This document shows, piece by piece, positions 1-6,978 of a DNA stretch of 64,000 nucleotides. The notes beneath the pieces were generated by a model that saw nothing but the letters and a program-made list of their open reading frames with translations, ran no database searches and was not told the DNA's origin. The stretch's first letter is position 1. Every line of letters starts with the position of its first letter. The stretch is from Levilinea saccharolytica (GTDB lineage Bacteria; Chloroflexota; Anaerolineae; Anaerolineales; Anaerolineaceae), in the NCBI RefSeq assembly GCF_001306035.1, contig NZ_LGCM01000039.1, forward strand, positions 1 to 64,000, in the 5' to 3' direction. The position numbers and the translations under genes were made by a program.

Positions 1-245
1 AGCCCTTCTGATGGAGATCTCAGAAGAGTGGCAGATCGGTAAGCACTATTGCGTTGGCAAGTCATTCGATTGTTAAAGAACGATGGATATTTCTGACTCG
101 AATTTACAGAAAAAAGGTTGCACTATCTTGACATGCTAGCACAAAAACATATGTTCGTCAAACTACACGCTTCTTGAACTTCACTCTAAAATGCGATCGA
201 AAATAGAAGCCCAGCTCCCTTTTATTCCTAAAAGGCTTTCTGTTT
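1..245. other. Gene-free left edge
   Basis: No open frame with a convincing start, ribosome site or family motif is seen. The stretch is AT-rich like the rest of the integrated element and lies downstream of the minus-strand regulator that ends at 246. Confidence 0.5.
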
Positions 246-659
246 TTATTCAAAGTACTTCGTTAATAGTGTTCGGATAGCCTCTGTTATCGCTTTTCGA
301 GTCATGGGATCTTTAATTTTTGCGATATCCCGGGCCACTTCAATGGCTTCTGCGGGAAGATTTTCCTCGCTTGAAATCTCTACATCAAAAACTTTCATAG
401 TGGGCCAGCCAGCCAACTTTAGAAAGTCATTTGGACTGATTCCAAAATGGTCGGCGAGAAGGATGCAGGTAACAATATTAGGGCGCTGACCGGCTAGTAA
501 ACGTCGTAAAGCCTGGTGATCAAGTCCAGACTTAAGCGCGGCTTCGCGTAGTGACTCATTACGTTCCTTCAATAAATTCATTAGAAGCGTTGTAAGCGCT
601 TTTGGATCAAACTCTGATTTCATTGCACTGCGCTTTGCTTTTGCAAATGGTGTTTCCAT
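246..659 (-). CDS. XRE-family helix-turn-helix regulator
   Basis: A 137-residue protein with a Cro/CI-type helix-turn-helix around residues 25-75 (SLREAALKSGLDHQALRRLL followed by the LADHFGI recognition region) and a helical C-terminal tail with no recognised domain. After the HTH it carries a short LAGW sequence that recurs at the same place in the second regulator of this module (1015-1410), so the two look like paralogues. The start at 659 has GGAG five bases upstream. It is transcribed divergently from the excisionase-like gene across a region with a small palindrome (676-687), so it is probably a repressor of that promoter and of itself. This role is inferred; the HTH family call is firm. 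Confidence 0.8.
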   Translation of the reverse strand: METPFAKAKRSAMKSEFDPKALTTLLMNLLKERNESLREAALKSGLDHQALRRLLAGQRPNIVTCILLADHFGISPNDFLKLAGWPTMKVFDVEISSEENLPAEAIEVARDIAKIKDPMTRKAITEAIRTLLTKYFE

Positions 660-675
660 ATCATCTCCATTCCGG

Positions 676-687
676 ATTAGTGCTAAT
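676..687. promoter_or_regulatory. Candidate operator palindrome
   Basis: ATTAG-TG-CTAAT is an inverted repeat located between the divergent regulator (659) and the excisionase-like gene (794), just upstream of the plus-strand promoter at 701-729. It is a candidate binding site for the adjacent XRE protein. The half-sites are only five bases, so chance occurrence in AT-rich DNA cannot be excluded. Confidence 0.4.
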
Positions 688-700
688 ATTGCATTGACGC

Positions 701-729
701 TTGACTCGTTGCCGGATAAATGCTATTAT
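701..729 (+). promoter_or_regulatory. Sigma70-type promoter of the excisionase-like gene
   Basis: TTGACT at 701-706 and TATTAT at 724-729 with a 17-base spacer. Transcription would start near 736, giving a leader of about 58 bases before the ATG at 794. Confidence 0.7.
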
Positions 730-793
730 ATCACTGATCCTTGAACGACGATAAAGGTATCACCCCAAATATCTTATTTCTTTTGGAGGCAGA

Positions 794-997
794 ATGCAGC
801 AGGTCAGCAACAACTCAGAGCCAAAACTAACGCGGCTGTTGACCATCGAGGAAGTGGCGGAGCTAACCAAAGTATCAGCTTCGCATTTATATTCTTTGAT
901 TAATGAAGGGGCTTTACCTGCAGTTTCATTTGGTCGGGCGAAACGCATTCGGCCCGAAGATTTGGAGGAATTTATCCGTACCAATTTATCTGCATAA
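794..997 (+). CDS. Excisionase/MerR-like helix-turn-helix protein
   Basis: A 67-residue protein whose body is a single winged helix-turn-helix of the excisionase (HTH_17) type: LLTIEEVAELTKVSASHLYS, then a wing with AVSFGRAKRIRPEDLEEFI. Such proteins act either as recombination directionality factors that steer an integrase toward excision or as small regulators. Its place between two repressor-type genes and upstream of an integrase favours the excisionase role. The start is supported by GGAGG four bases before the ATG and by a clear promoter at 701-729. Confidence 0.8.
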   Translation: MQQVSNNSEPKLTRLLTIEEVAELTKVSASHLYSLINEGALPAVSFGRAKRIRPEDLEEFIRTNLSA

Positions 998-1014
998 CCA
1001 GAGAAAGGGAGACA

Positions 1015-1410
1015 TTATCTTTGCTGCACCCATTGGAGAAAATCTTCTCTAGCAGCCCGATCCCCGATACTGAAGTAGATCCACTTCAGTTTGGCGAGCT
1101 GCTCAGGAGAATTCGCGAATGGGGTTAGCAGGGCTGTCAAGGCTTGGTCATCCTGTTCATCCAGATCAAGCCAGCCGGCCAAGCCATACGCATGTACTCT
1201 TGGAATTCCCAGGAAATCGGCAATAGCATTACATACCCCCGCATCCGGAGCTTTTTCTCCATTCATCAAGTGGGAAAGATGTGAAGCGCCAATATTCATT
1301 TGACTTGATGCTTTACGAATGGAAATTCCACTCTCTTCTAGATGCTTTTTTAGCAGCAGCATCAGCGGAGCAGATTTTACAGGAGAAGGTTTTCGACTGA
1401 TATGCGGCAT
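1015..1410 (-). CDS. XRE-family helix-turn-helix regulator (second copy)
   Basis: A 131-residue protein with an N-terminal Cro/CI-like HTH (SIRKASSQMNIGASHLSHLM, residues about 30-50, then IADFLGIPRVHAYGLAGW) and a helical tail. It shares layout and the LAGW tail motif with the regulator at 246-659 but little other sequence. It converges on the excisionase-like gene (17 bases apart) and is divergent from the integrase. The intergenic region holds an integrase promoter whose -10 box sits inside an ATATAC-N2-GTATAT palindrome, so this protein is the obvious candidate repressor of integrase expression. That link is inferred from position only. Confidence 0.8.
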   Translation of the reverse strand: MPHISRKPSPVKSAPLMLLLKKHLEESGISIRKASSQMNIGASHLSHLMNGEKAPDAGVCNAIADFLGIPRVHAYGLAGWLDLDEQDDQALTALLTPFANSPEQLAKLKWIYFSIGDRAAREDFLQWVQQR

Positions 1411-1413
1411 GGC

Positions 1414-1449
1414 TTGACACTCTTATCAGATCAAAATATACTCGTATAT
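1414..1449 (+). promoter_or_regulatory. Integrase promoter with overlapping palindromic operator
   Basis: TTGACA (1414-1419), a 17-base spacer and TATACT (1437-1442) form a near-consensus promoter. ATATAC (1436-1441) and GTATAT (1444-1449) form an inverted repeat separated by two bases that covers the -10 box, so a protein bound there would block initiation. The divergent XRE gene starts at 1410, directly beside it. Confidence 0.75.
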
Positions 1450-1499
1450 GTGTTTATTTGGACACATGTCAAAGACTCAAAATCCAAACAAGGACAAAC

Positions 1500-2729
1500 A
1501 TGACAGACCAACCAAAGAACTCAAGGCGTGGCAACAATGAAGGCTCCATTCGCGAAAGAAAGGATCGGGGCAACTGGGAAGCTCAGATTAGTGTTGGAGG
1601 GAAGCGCGTAACAAAGACGTTTGAAACACGCACAGCTGCATTGAAATGGGTTCGCGATATGCAAAATCAGGTTGAGGCTGGCTTGACAAGTGATGGCAGT
1701 CGACTGACCATTATAGAAGGGCTCGACAAATGGCTGGAGAACGGAAAAGATTCCTGGCAGCCGAAAACATATGCGAGATACAGTGAAGTTGTTCGGCTGC
1801 ATATCCTACCTTACGTCAAACCCCGCCAGAAGGTGCTTGATTTTCGTCCTGAGCATGTTGATGTTATCCTGAATGCCGCGAAAGAGAAAAAGCTCGGAGC
1901 CCGGACCCAAAAATACACTTTGTCTACGCTGCACAAGTTCTTTGCTTATCTGATCGCGAGAAGAATCATTACCAATAATCCTGCAAAAGCCGGGTTTAAG
2001 ATTGTATATGAACCAGAAAAAAGGCCAACATGGACCAAGGATCAAACTCACGTTTTTTTGCGCATCGCAGAAGGAAGTTGGCACGAACATCTCTACTACC
2101 TGGCGCTTGTAACCGGTATGAGGGAGGGCGAGCTGCTAGGTCTGTTATGGTCTGATGTCGGTTTGGAAGAGGCCAACGGATATATATCAATTAGCCACCA
2201 ACTCCAATGGCTGGACCATCCCAAAGAAGGAGAGCCAAGATTTATCTTCAAAACGCCTAAAACAGACAAGAGCAAACGGCTAATCCCAATCGGACCAGAA
2301 ACAGTAAAAAGATTGAAACAACAGCGACAGAAGGTAACCATGCAAAAGATGATCAACGCGGAAAAGTGGCAAGAACATGACCTGGTGTTTCCAAACCTGG
2401 TGGGCAATCCAATCGATCCCAATAACATGATCAAGGACTTCCGCAAACTGACTGAGAAAGCTGGTTTAACCAAAATTCGCTTCCATGACATCCGGCATAC
2501 CTGCGCAACCCTTTTGCTTCTGGCCAATGTTCATCCAAAGATCGTAAGCGAGCGCTTAGGCCACAAAGACATTCGCATCACGCTCGAGACCTATTCTCAT
2601 GTGATTCCTTCCATGCAAGGGGAGGCAACGCAAATTATTGAGGGATTGGTTGCGGGTGATCCTGGTCTTACGCCTGTTACTCCCCCTAAGCCCGTAGAAC
2701 GGCCGTCATCCAAGGTTTTTGACCTTTAG
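1500..2729 (+). CDS. int: Tyrosine site-specific integrase
   Basis: A 409-residue phage/ICE-type integrase. An N-terminal arm-binding domain (GSIRERKDRGNWEAQI, about residues 10-60) is followed by a SAM-like core-binding domain (about 70-160) and the catalytic domain. The tyrosine recombinase residues are visible: Arg208 in TGMREGELLGLLW, His329 and Arg332 in HDIRHT, His355 in LGHKD and nucleophile Tyr365 in ETYSHV. The ATG at 1500 has AAGGA five bases upstream; an in-frame TTG at 1458 has no ribosome site. The gene points at the tRNA-Arg 3' end at 2843, which is its likely attachment site. The catalytic set is complete, so the enzyme looks active. Confidence 0.95.
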   Translation: MTDQPKNSRRGNNEGSIRERKDRGNWEAQISVGGKRVTKTFETRTAALKWVRDMQNQVEAGLTSDGSRLTIIEGLDKWLENGKDSWQPKTYARYSEVVRLHILPYVKPRQKVLDFRPEHVDVILNAAKEKKLGARTQKYTLSTLHKFFAYLIARRIITNNPAKAGFKIVYEPEKRPTWTKDQTHVFLRIAEGSWHEHLYYLALVTGMREGELLGLLWSDVGLEEANGYISISHQLQWLDHPKEGEPRFIFKTPKTDKSKRLIPIGPETVKRLKQQRQKVTMQKMINAEKWQEHDLVFPNLVGNPIDPNNMIKDFRKLTEKAGLTKIRFHDIRHTCATLLLLANVHPKIVSERLGHKDIRITLETYSHVIPSMQGEATQIIEGLVAGDPGLTPVTPPKPVERPSSKVFDL

Positions 2730-2732
2730 CAC

Positions 2733-2754
2733 AATTGCAGGCAAATTGCAGGCA
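2733..2754. repeat. Perfect tandem 11-bp repeat downstream of integrase
   Basis: AATTGCAGGCA occurs twice head to tail (2733-2743 and 2744-2754), immediately after the integrase stop and about 90 bases before the tRNA 3' end. Short direct repeats at this position are typical of integrase arm-type binding sites next to an attachment core. Function is inferred from position. Confidence 0.7.
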
Positions 2755-2813
2755 GCATCGAAAAATCCATGAAAAATCATCCTGAAATTCGCCTGTTTCT
2801 AGCATATGTGAGG

Positions 2814-2840
2814 GCCGGATCTCTCCGAACCCCCACATAT
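2814..2840 (-). terminator. Hairpin at the tRNA 3' flank
   Basis: ATATGTG (2814-2820) pairs with CACATAT (2834-2840), extended inward by partial G/C pairing. It lies three bases past the encoded CCA of tRNA-Arg in the direction of tRNA transcription. There is no T-run after it, so it may be an RNA-processing or weak termination hairpin, or part of the attachment region. Confidence 0.4.
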
Positions 2841-2842
2841 TC

Positions 2843-2918
2843 TGGCGCCCCCGGCGGGACTCGAACCCACAACCTACTGATTCGAAGTCAGGTGCTCTGT
2901 CCATTGAGCTACGAGGGC
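2843..2918 (-). tRNA. tRNA-Arg (anticodon TCG)
   Basis: On the minus strand the gene reads GCCCTCG for the acceptor 5' side, a D arm with GCTC/GAGC, an anticodon loop CTTCGAA (anticodon TCG, reading CGA), a T arm GTGGG-TTCGAGT-CCCGC, the acceptor 3' side CGGGGGC, discriminator G and an encoded CCA. All stems pair apart from a weak first anticodon-stem pair. Its 3' end faces the integrase and is the inferred insertion site of the element on the left. The copy is intact. Confidence 0.93.
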
Positions 2919-2927
2919 CTGCCCCCC

Positions 2928-2933
2928 ATTATA
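2928..2933 (-). promoter_or_regulatory. -10 box of the tRNA-Arg promoter
   Basis: TATAAT on the minus strand, ten bases before the tRNA 5' end, which fits initiation a few bases upstream of the mature tRNA. A matching -35 box is not convincing and would fall inside the end of the VanZ-like gene. Confidence 0.55.
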
Positions 2934-2942
2934 ACCCATAAT

Positions 2943-3350
2943 TCAGCGCCGGACCCATCTTTGCCATGCCCGATAGGCCGCATAGCCCAGCGCCGCCCCC
3001 ACCGAATCCACCACCAGATCGTACAGCGAGGCCGCCCCAAAGGGATGACCCCGGCTGATCATCTGCAAAATTTCCTGCACCAGCCCCACCCCCAACGCCA
3101 GGCCAATGGTCAGCGCCAAAGCCGGCCCCCGTCCTGCGCGGCCCCGCGCCCAATTGAACCCGAAGCCCAGCAGCGAGAACAAAATGATGTGCGCCGCCAC
3201 ATGCACCCATTCCGCGTAAAACACATCGTTAAACAGGCGCCGCAGCACTGGCGAAAAGCTGAACACCCAACCCATCGGCGTGGCGATAAACAGCACCAAA
3301 GCCCCCACCAGCACCCATCCAGTTTTCTTCAAATCCCATTTCGGTCGCAT
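2943..3350 (-). CDS. VanZ-like membrane protein
   Basis: A 135-residue protein with about four transmembrane segments and the VanZ-family signature: the loop HVAAHIILFSLLGFGF followed by the ...VQEILQMISRGHPFGAASLYDLVVDSVGAALGY region. VanZ homologues are linked to teicoplanin resistance in enterococci, but most members are uncharacterised. The start at 3350 has GAGG five bases upstream; an upstream extension of the frame has no ribosome site and overlaps a hairpin. Its 3' end abuts the tRNA promoter. Confidence 0.8.
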   Translation of the reverse strand: MRPKWDLKKTGWVLVGALVLFIATPMGWVFSFSPVLRRLFNDVFYAEWVHVAAHIILFSLLGFGFNWARGRAGRGPALALTIGLALGVGLVQEILQMISRGHPFGAASLYDLVVDSVGAALGYAAYRAWQRWVRR

Positions 3351-3392
3351 CGCAGCCTCAAATCCTTTCAGGCCATGATTGTAACTTAAATG

Positions 3393-3425
3393 GAGCAAGG
3401 CGGTCAAATATCCACCGCCCTGCTC
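3393..3425 (-). terminator. Hairpin after the ABC-2 exporter operon
   Basis: GAGCAAGGCGGT (3393-3404) pairs with ACCGCCCTGCTC (3414-3425) with one mismatch. It lies just beyond the stop of the permease ending at 3437. The following T content is low, so termination may be weak. Confidence 0.5.
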
Positions 3426-3436
3426 TAAAGACTTGT

Positions 3437-4669
3437 CTAAGCTTTGCCGACCAGCGCACGCAGGAACAATTTCACATTGAAAGTCTGGCCCGAAAGCAGC
3501 GTCTGCGTGCGGAAAAGCCCCCCCACCCAGCGCACCGCCAGCACCGCGCTCACGATCACCAGCCCCAGGGACAGCCCCCCCTGCCACAACGGCACCTCCG
3601 TGGCGGCCATGCGCGCCATCATCGCCACCGGCGCCGTCAGCGGGAACAGGCTCAGCCCCACCGACAAGGCCCCATCCGGGTTCTGCGAAAGCGCCCCAAT
3701 CATCATCAGCGGGATAATCATGGGCACCATCACCAAAAAGGTCACCTGCGACGCCTCGCGCAGATTGGGCGCCAGCGCCCCCGCCCCAGCCATAAAGCTG
3801 GCGTACAGCGCATACCCGCTCACAAAGAACAGTCCCCCCCACACCAGCAGCACCGGCGAAATCTGAAATTCCGCCGGGATCACTGCCTTGCCCGCCAGGC
3901 GCGTGAAAGCGAACCCAATCCCGCTCCACACCAGGGTCTGAAACAGCCCCACCAGCCCCAAAGCCAGAATCTTCCCGGTCATCATCGCCTGCGGGCTGAC
4001 CGAAGTCATCAGGATTTCCATCACATAATTTTCTTTTTCGGTCGAAATGCTGTTCAACATCAAGCTGGCCGAGCTAAAAATGACTGCATAGAATAACATC
4101 GCCACCATGTAGGGCAGAAGGAAGGTCATGACGTTGTCCGCGTCGCGCTGCGGAGCCTCGCTCAGAGTCTGCACCTCCAGCTCCATCGGGTTTTCCAGGC
4201 GGGCAGCCAGGGTCTCATCCTGAATCAACCCCGCGTTCAAAGCCGTTTCCAGCCGGTGAACGTTCCTGCCCTGCTCCAACGGGTTCGGTGAGCTGGTCAC
4301 ATAGGTCGCCTTGCCGCTGCTCAGGTAATCCGGTGGGATCACATAAAAAGCTTCAATCTCTCCCGCGTCCAGGGCAGCGCGGGCCGCAGCTTCGCTGTCA
4401 TAGCGGATCAAATCCTCCTGCGCATCCTCTGGCAAGGCTCCCATCAGCCCGCTGTCGTCCACCACCCCCTCCGGCAGCGCCTCTTTTGCGGGCATCACCA
4501 GCTCCGCCAATGGATTTTCATTCGCCGCCGGATCTTCGGCCGAAGATACGTTGATGACCCAAAAGACCACGCCCACGATCAGCGGCATCAGCACCAGGCT
4601 GATGAAAAACGAGCGCCGCATCACCGTTTGGCGAATTTCTTGTCGAAACACCAGACCCATCTTGCTCAT
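3437..4669 (-). CDS. ABC-2 type permease (NatB-like), second subunit
   Basis: A 410-residue membrane protein with the NatB/ABC2_membrane_3 layout: a cytoplasmic N-terminus and first transmembrane segment (about residues 18-38), an extracytoplasmic domain of roughly 140 residues, then five or six transmembrane segments. The conserved NSISTEKENYVMEILMTSVSP coupling region of this permease type is present, split here as ISTEKENYVMEI and LMTSVSP. It starts four bases after the stop of the related permease upstream, with GAGG seven bases before the ATG, so the two should assemble as a heterodimer energised by the ATPase at 5887-6795. NatAB of Bacillus exports Na+; the substrate here is not visible from sequence. 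Confidence 0.88.
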   Translation of the reverse strand: MSKMGLVFRQEIRQTVMRRSFFISLVLMPLIVGVVFWVINVSSAEDPAANENPLAELVMPAKEALPEGVVDDSGLMGALPEDAQEDLIRYDSEAAARAALDAGEIEAFYVIPPDYLSSGKATYVTSSPNPLEQGRNVHRLETALNAGLIQDETLAARLENPMELEVQTLSEAPQRDADNVMTFLLPYMVAMLFYAVIFSSASLMLNSISTEKENYVMEILMTSVSPQAMMTGKILALGLVGLFQTLVWSGIGFAFTRLAGKAVIPAEFQISPVLLVWGGLFFVSGYALYASFMAGAGALAPNLREASQVTFLVMVPMIIPLMMIGALSQNPDGALSVGLSLFPLTAPVAMMARMAATEVPLWQGGLSLGLVIVSAVLAVRWVGGLFRTQTLLSGQTFNVKLFLRALVGKA

Positions 4670-4673
4670 ACCC

Positions 4674-5894
4674 TCACCTCGCCGACCGCTGGGGGGTCAA
4701 AGCTTCGCGCAAAACCTCTTTCAAGGTTAGCGCCTTGCCGTAGCGCAGCATCCCCAATCGGAAAATCCGTCCCGCCAGCCACAAAGCCCCCACCGCGCTC
4801 AGCGTCAACAGGCTAATAGATGTCACCGTCTGCCACAGCGGCACATTCCCAAAAGCCGATCGCATCGGCAGCGTCACTGGCGCCGTCAGGGGAAAGAGCG
4901 TAAACGCCACCGCCAAAGGGCTGTCGGGGCTGCGCATCAGTGGGGTCATAAACCAATACGGCATCACCAAAGGCAGGGTCAAAAAGCCCGCCACAGACTG
5001 CGCCTCTTTCGGCTCAGTCGCGGTCGCGCCCACCGTAGCCATCAACGCCGCCACCAGCACAAACGCCGGAGGCAGGATCAGCAGCGTCACCAGGATGAAA
5101 GACCCGTCCAGTGAAAAGCCCAGGATCTCCGGCATGGCCGCCTGTAGCAGCAAAAACCCAATCCACGGGATCCCAAACCAAATCACCATTTGCAGCAGCC
5201 CCACGCTCAAATTGCCGATGATCTTACCCACCATCAGCTGCGTCGGCGAAACCGAAGTGATCACAATCTCCATCGTGCGGTTGGCTTTTTCTTCCACCAC
5301 CGCCTGCAGCAAATAACCGCCGCTGGTGTTAATCACCACCACAAACAGGATGCCCACCAGCAGGGGCACAATCACCTGCCCCACCTGCTGCGCCACCGGC
5401 ACCTGGTTGGAACCCACCGTCTCCACTTCCAGGCGCATGCCCTCGGTCACGCGCTCCGCCACATCCTTCGGCAGGCTCGCTGCCAGGTTAGCGCGCAGAT
5501 AATCATCCAGGCTGCCTTCCACGTTGTCATTCAGCCGGCGCTCTACCACCGCCCGCACCTCGCCGGTTTCAAAATAGTCCTGCGGGATGACAAAGTAGGC
5601 CTGAAGCTCACCCGCATCCAGGGCCTGCCGGGCCGATTCTTCGCTCTCAAAAATTTGAAGCGGCACCTCATAGATCGAAAAGGCCCCATCCCCTGCCGTT
5701 AGCGCCGGGTCCAACCGCCCCGAAAGGTCCACCACCCCTGCCGGGGTGCGGTCAAACTGTACCACCGCCGCCAGCGCCGAAACTCCGCCAAAAGCCAGGA
5801 TCATCAGCGGCAAGCTGATCAGAATCCACAGGAAGCGTTTCCGCATCACGTGGTGCAAAAATTCATAGCGGGCTACACGCCAGATCCTATCCAT
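4674..5894 (-). CDS. ABC-2 type permease (NatB-like), first subunit
   Basis: A 406-residue paralogue of the neighbouring permease: one N-terminal transmembrane segment (about 20-45), an extracytoplasmic domain containing ESARQALDAGELQAYFVIP, and a C-terminal block of transmembrane helices. The shared coupling motif appears as VEEKANRTMEIVITSVSPTQ. The ATG at 5894 lies inside the last codons of the ATPase gene (8-base overlap with its stop at 5887), which indicates translational coupling. A longer in-frame reading to 6005 would run far into the ATPase gene and is rejected. Confidence 0.88.
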   Translation of the reverse strand: MDRIWRVARYEFLHHVMRKRFLWILISLPLMILAFGGVSALAAVVQFDRTPAGVVDLSGRLDPALTAGDGAFSIYEVPLQIFESEESARQALDAGELQAYFVIPQDYFETGEVRAVVERRLNDNVEGSLDDYLRANLAASLPKDVAERVTEGMRLEVETVGSNQVPVAQQVGQVIVPLLVGILFVVVINTSGGYLLQAVVEEKANRTMEIVITSVSPTQLMVGKIIGNLSVGLLQMVIWFGIPWIGFLLLQAAMPEILGFSLDGSFILVTLLILPPAFVLVAALMATVGATATEPKEAQSVAGFLTLPLVMPYWFMTPLMRSPDSPLAVAFTLFPLTAPVTLPMRSAFGNVPLWQTVTSISLLTLSAVGALWLAGRIFRLGMLRYGKALTLKEVLREALTPQRSAR

Positions 5895-6795
5895 CCAGCT
5901 CCCCCTGTCCCTGCACCACCTGGATGAAGATCTCATCCAGCGTCGGCATGGCAATTTCAAACTGCTCCAGGGCCACCCCGCGCTGCACCAAATCGCGCAG
6001 CACATCCTGCGGGGTAGCGCTGGCCGTCAGCCGCAGGCGGTATTCGCCGTTCAGCCGTTCCGCGCTGCTCACCCCGACCACATCCGCGGGCAAACCGCCC
6101 ACCGGCCGCACAATCAGCTCCGGCTGCGCGTACTGCCGCCGGATCTCGTCCAGCCGCCCATACAGCATGGTCTTGCCGCGGTTGATCAGCACCAATCGGT
6201 CGCACAGCTCTTCCACCTGGTGCATCTGGTGCGTGCACATCACAATCGTCACGCCCTTGGCACGCGCCTCGCGCAGAATATCCTTCACCATCTGCGTGTT
6301 CACCGGGTCCAGCGCGCTGAAAGGCTCATCAATGATCACCAGCTCCGGCTCATGCGCCAGAGTCACAATCAACTGGGCCTTCTGCTGCATACCTTTGCTG
6401 AGTTCTTTAATTTTCTTTTTGCGGTGCGCGATCAGGTCGAAGCGTTCCATATATTCTTCCACCCGCGTCTTGGCCACGCTGCGCGTCAGCCCCTTCAGGG
6501 TACATAAATACACCAGCGCCCGCTCCAACTGCACATCCTGGTACAAACCGCGCTCTTCCGGCAAATAGCCAATCCGCTCTTTCTTGGCCTCGCTCATCGG
6601 CCCGCCCAAAATGCTCACCGAGCCGCTGTCCGGCTTAAAAATATCCAGCATAATGCGAATAGAGGTCGTCTTACCGGCCCCGTTCGGTCCCAACAGACCA
6701 AACAGCTCGCCCTTTTCCACCTCAAAAGACACGCCGTCCACCGCGCGCTGCTTGCCAAACGATTTGGTAATTTGTTCCACAATAATGCTCGCCAT
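5887..6795 (-). CDS. ABC transporter ATP-binding protein (NatA-like)
   Basis: A 302-residue ATPase with Walker A GPNGAGKTT (about residues 36-44), Q-loop region, signature LSKGMQQ (132-138), Walker B LVIIDEP (152-158), D-loop SALD and H-loop histidine in MCTHQMH. The ~80-residue C-terminal extension matches the DUF4162-like tail common in NatA-type exporters. It is the first gene of a three-gene exporter operon with the two permeases. The start at 6795 is chosen because GGGAGG lies seven bases upstream; a TATAAT box sits about 35 bases upstream on the same strand. Confidence 0.93.
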   Translation of the reverse strand: MASIIVEQITKSFGKQRAVDGVSFEVEKGELFGLLGPNGAGKTTSIRIMLDIFKPDSGSVSILGGPMSEAKKERIGYLPEERGLYQDVQLERALVYLCTLKGLTRSVAKTRVEEYMERFDLIAHRKKKIKELSKGMQQKAQLIVTLAHEPELVIIDEPFSALDPVNTQMVKDILREARAKGVTIVMCTHQMHQVEELCDRLVLINRGKTMLYGRLDEIRRQYAQPELIVRPVGGLPADVVGVSSAERLNGEYRLRLTASATPQDVLRDLVQRGVALEQFEIAMPTLDEIFIQVVQGQGELDG

Positions 6796-6916
6796 ACGCA
6801 ATCCTCCCAGATTCTTCATCCATTATAAAGGCGTTTCCCCTGCTTGCCACCCGCCTACAGGCCAGGTTGCCTCCGTCTGCAGATGGATTCCCCCGCCCGC
6901 GCAGAAGCCGCCGCAT

Positions 6917-6956
6917 CAAAAGAGCCGCACCTCCCTCAGAAAGGGCGTGCGGCTCT
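6917..6956 (-). terminator. Rho-independent terminator after the nucleoside ABC operon
   Basis: AGAGCCGCAC (6921-6930) pairs perfectly with GTGCGGCTCT (6947-6956). On the minus strand the stem is followed by TTTT. It lies 23 bases past the stop of the ATPase gene at 6979. Confidence 0.85.
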
Positions 6957-6978
6957 GTGCTAAAAAACTCGTATCCGC

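Larger units (their letters stand above)
1..2842. mobile_element. Right end of an integrated element inserted at tRNA-Arg (left end outside window)
   Basis: Two XRE-type regulators, an excisionase-like protein and a tyrosine integrase lie together. The integrase reads toward the 3' end of an intact tRNA-Arg on the opposite strand, the standard arrangement for an element that recombined into a tRNA 3' end and left the tRNA functional on the chromosomal side. These genes are more AT-rich than the genes to the right. No second copy of the tRNA 3' end is present between 1 and 2842, so the far junction and the cargo must lie to the left of the window. It could be a prophage, an integrative conjugative element or a genomic island; nothing here distinguishes them. 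Confidence 0.8.

Noticed and set aside
2769-3389. 206-codon plus-strand frame across tRNA-Arg and the VanZ-like gene
   Set aside because: It reads through a tRNA gene on the opposite strand and has no coding features; the VanZ-like gene explains the region.
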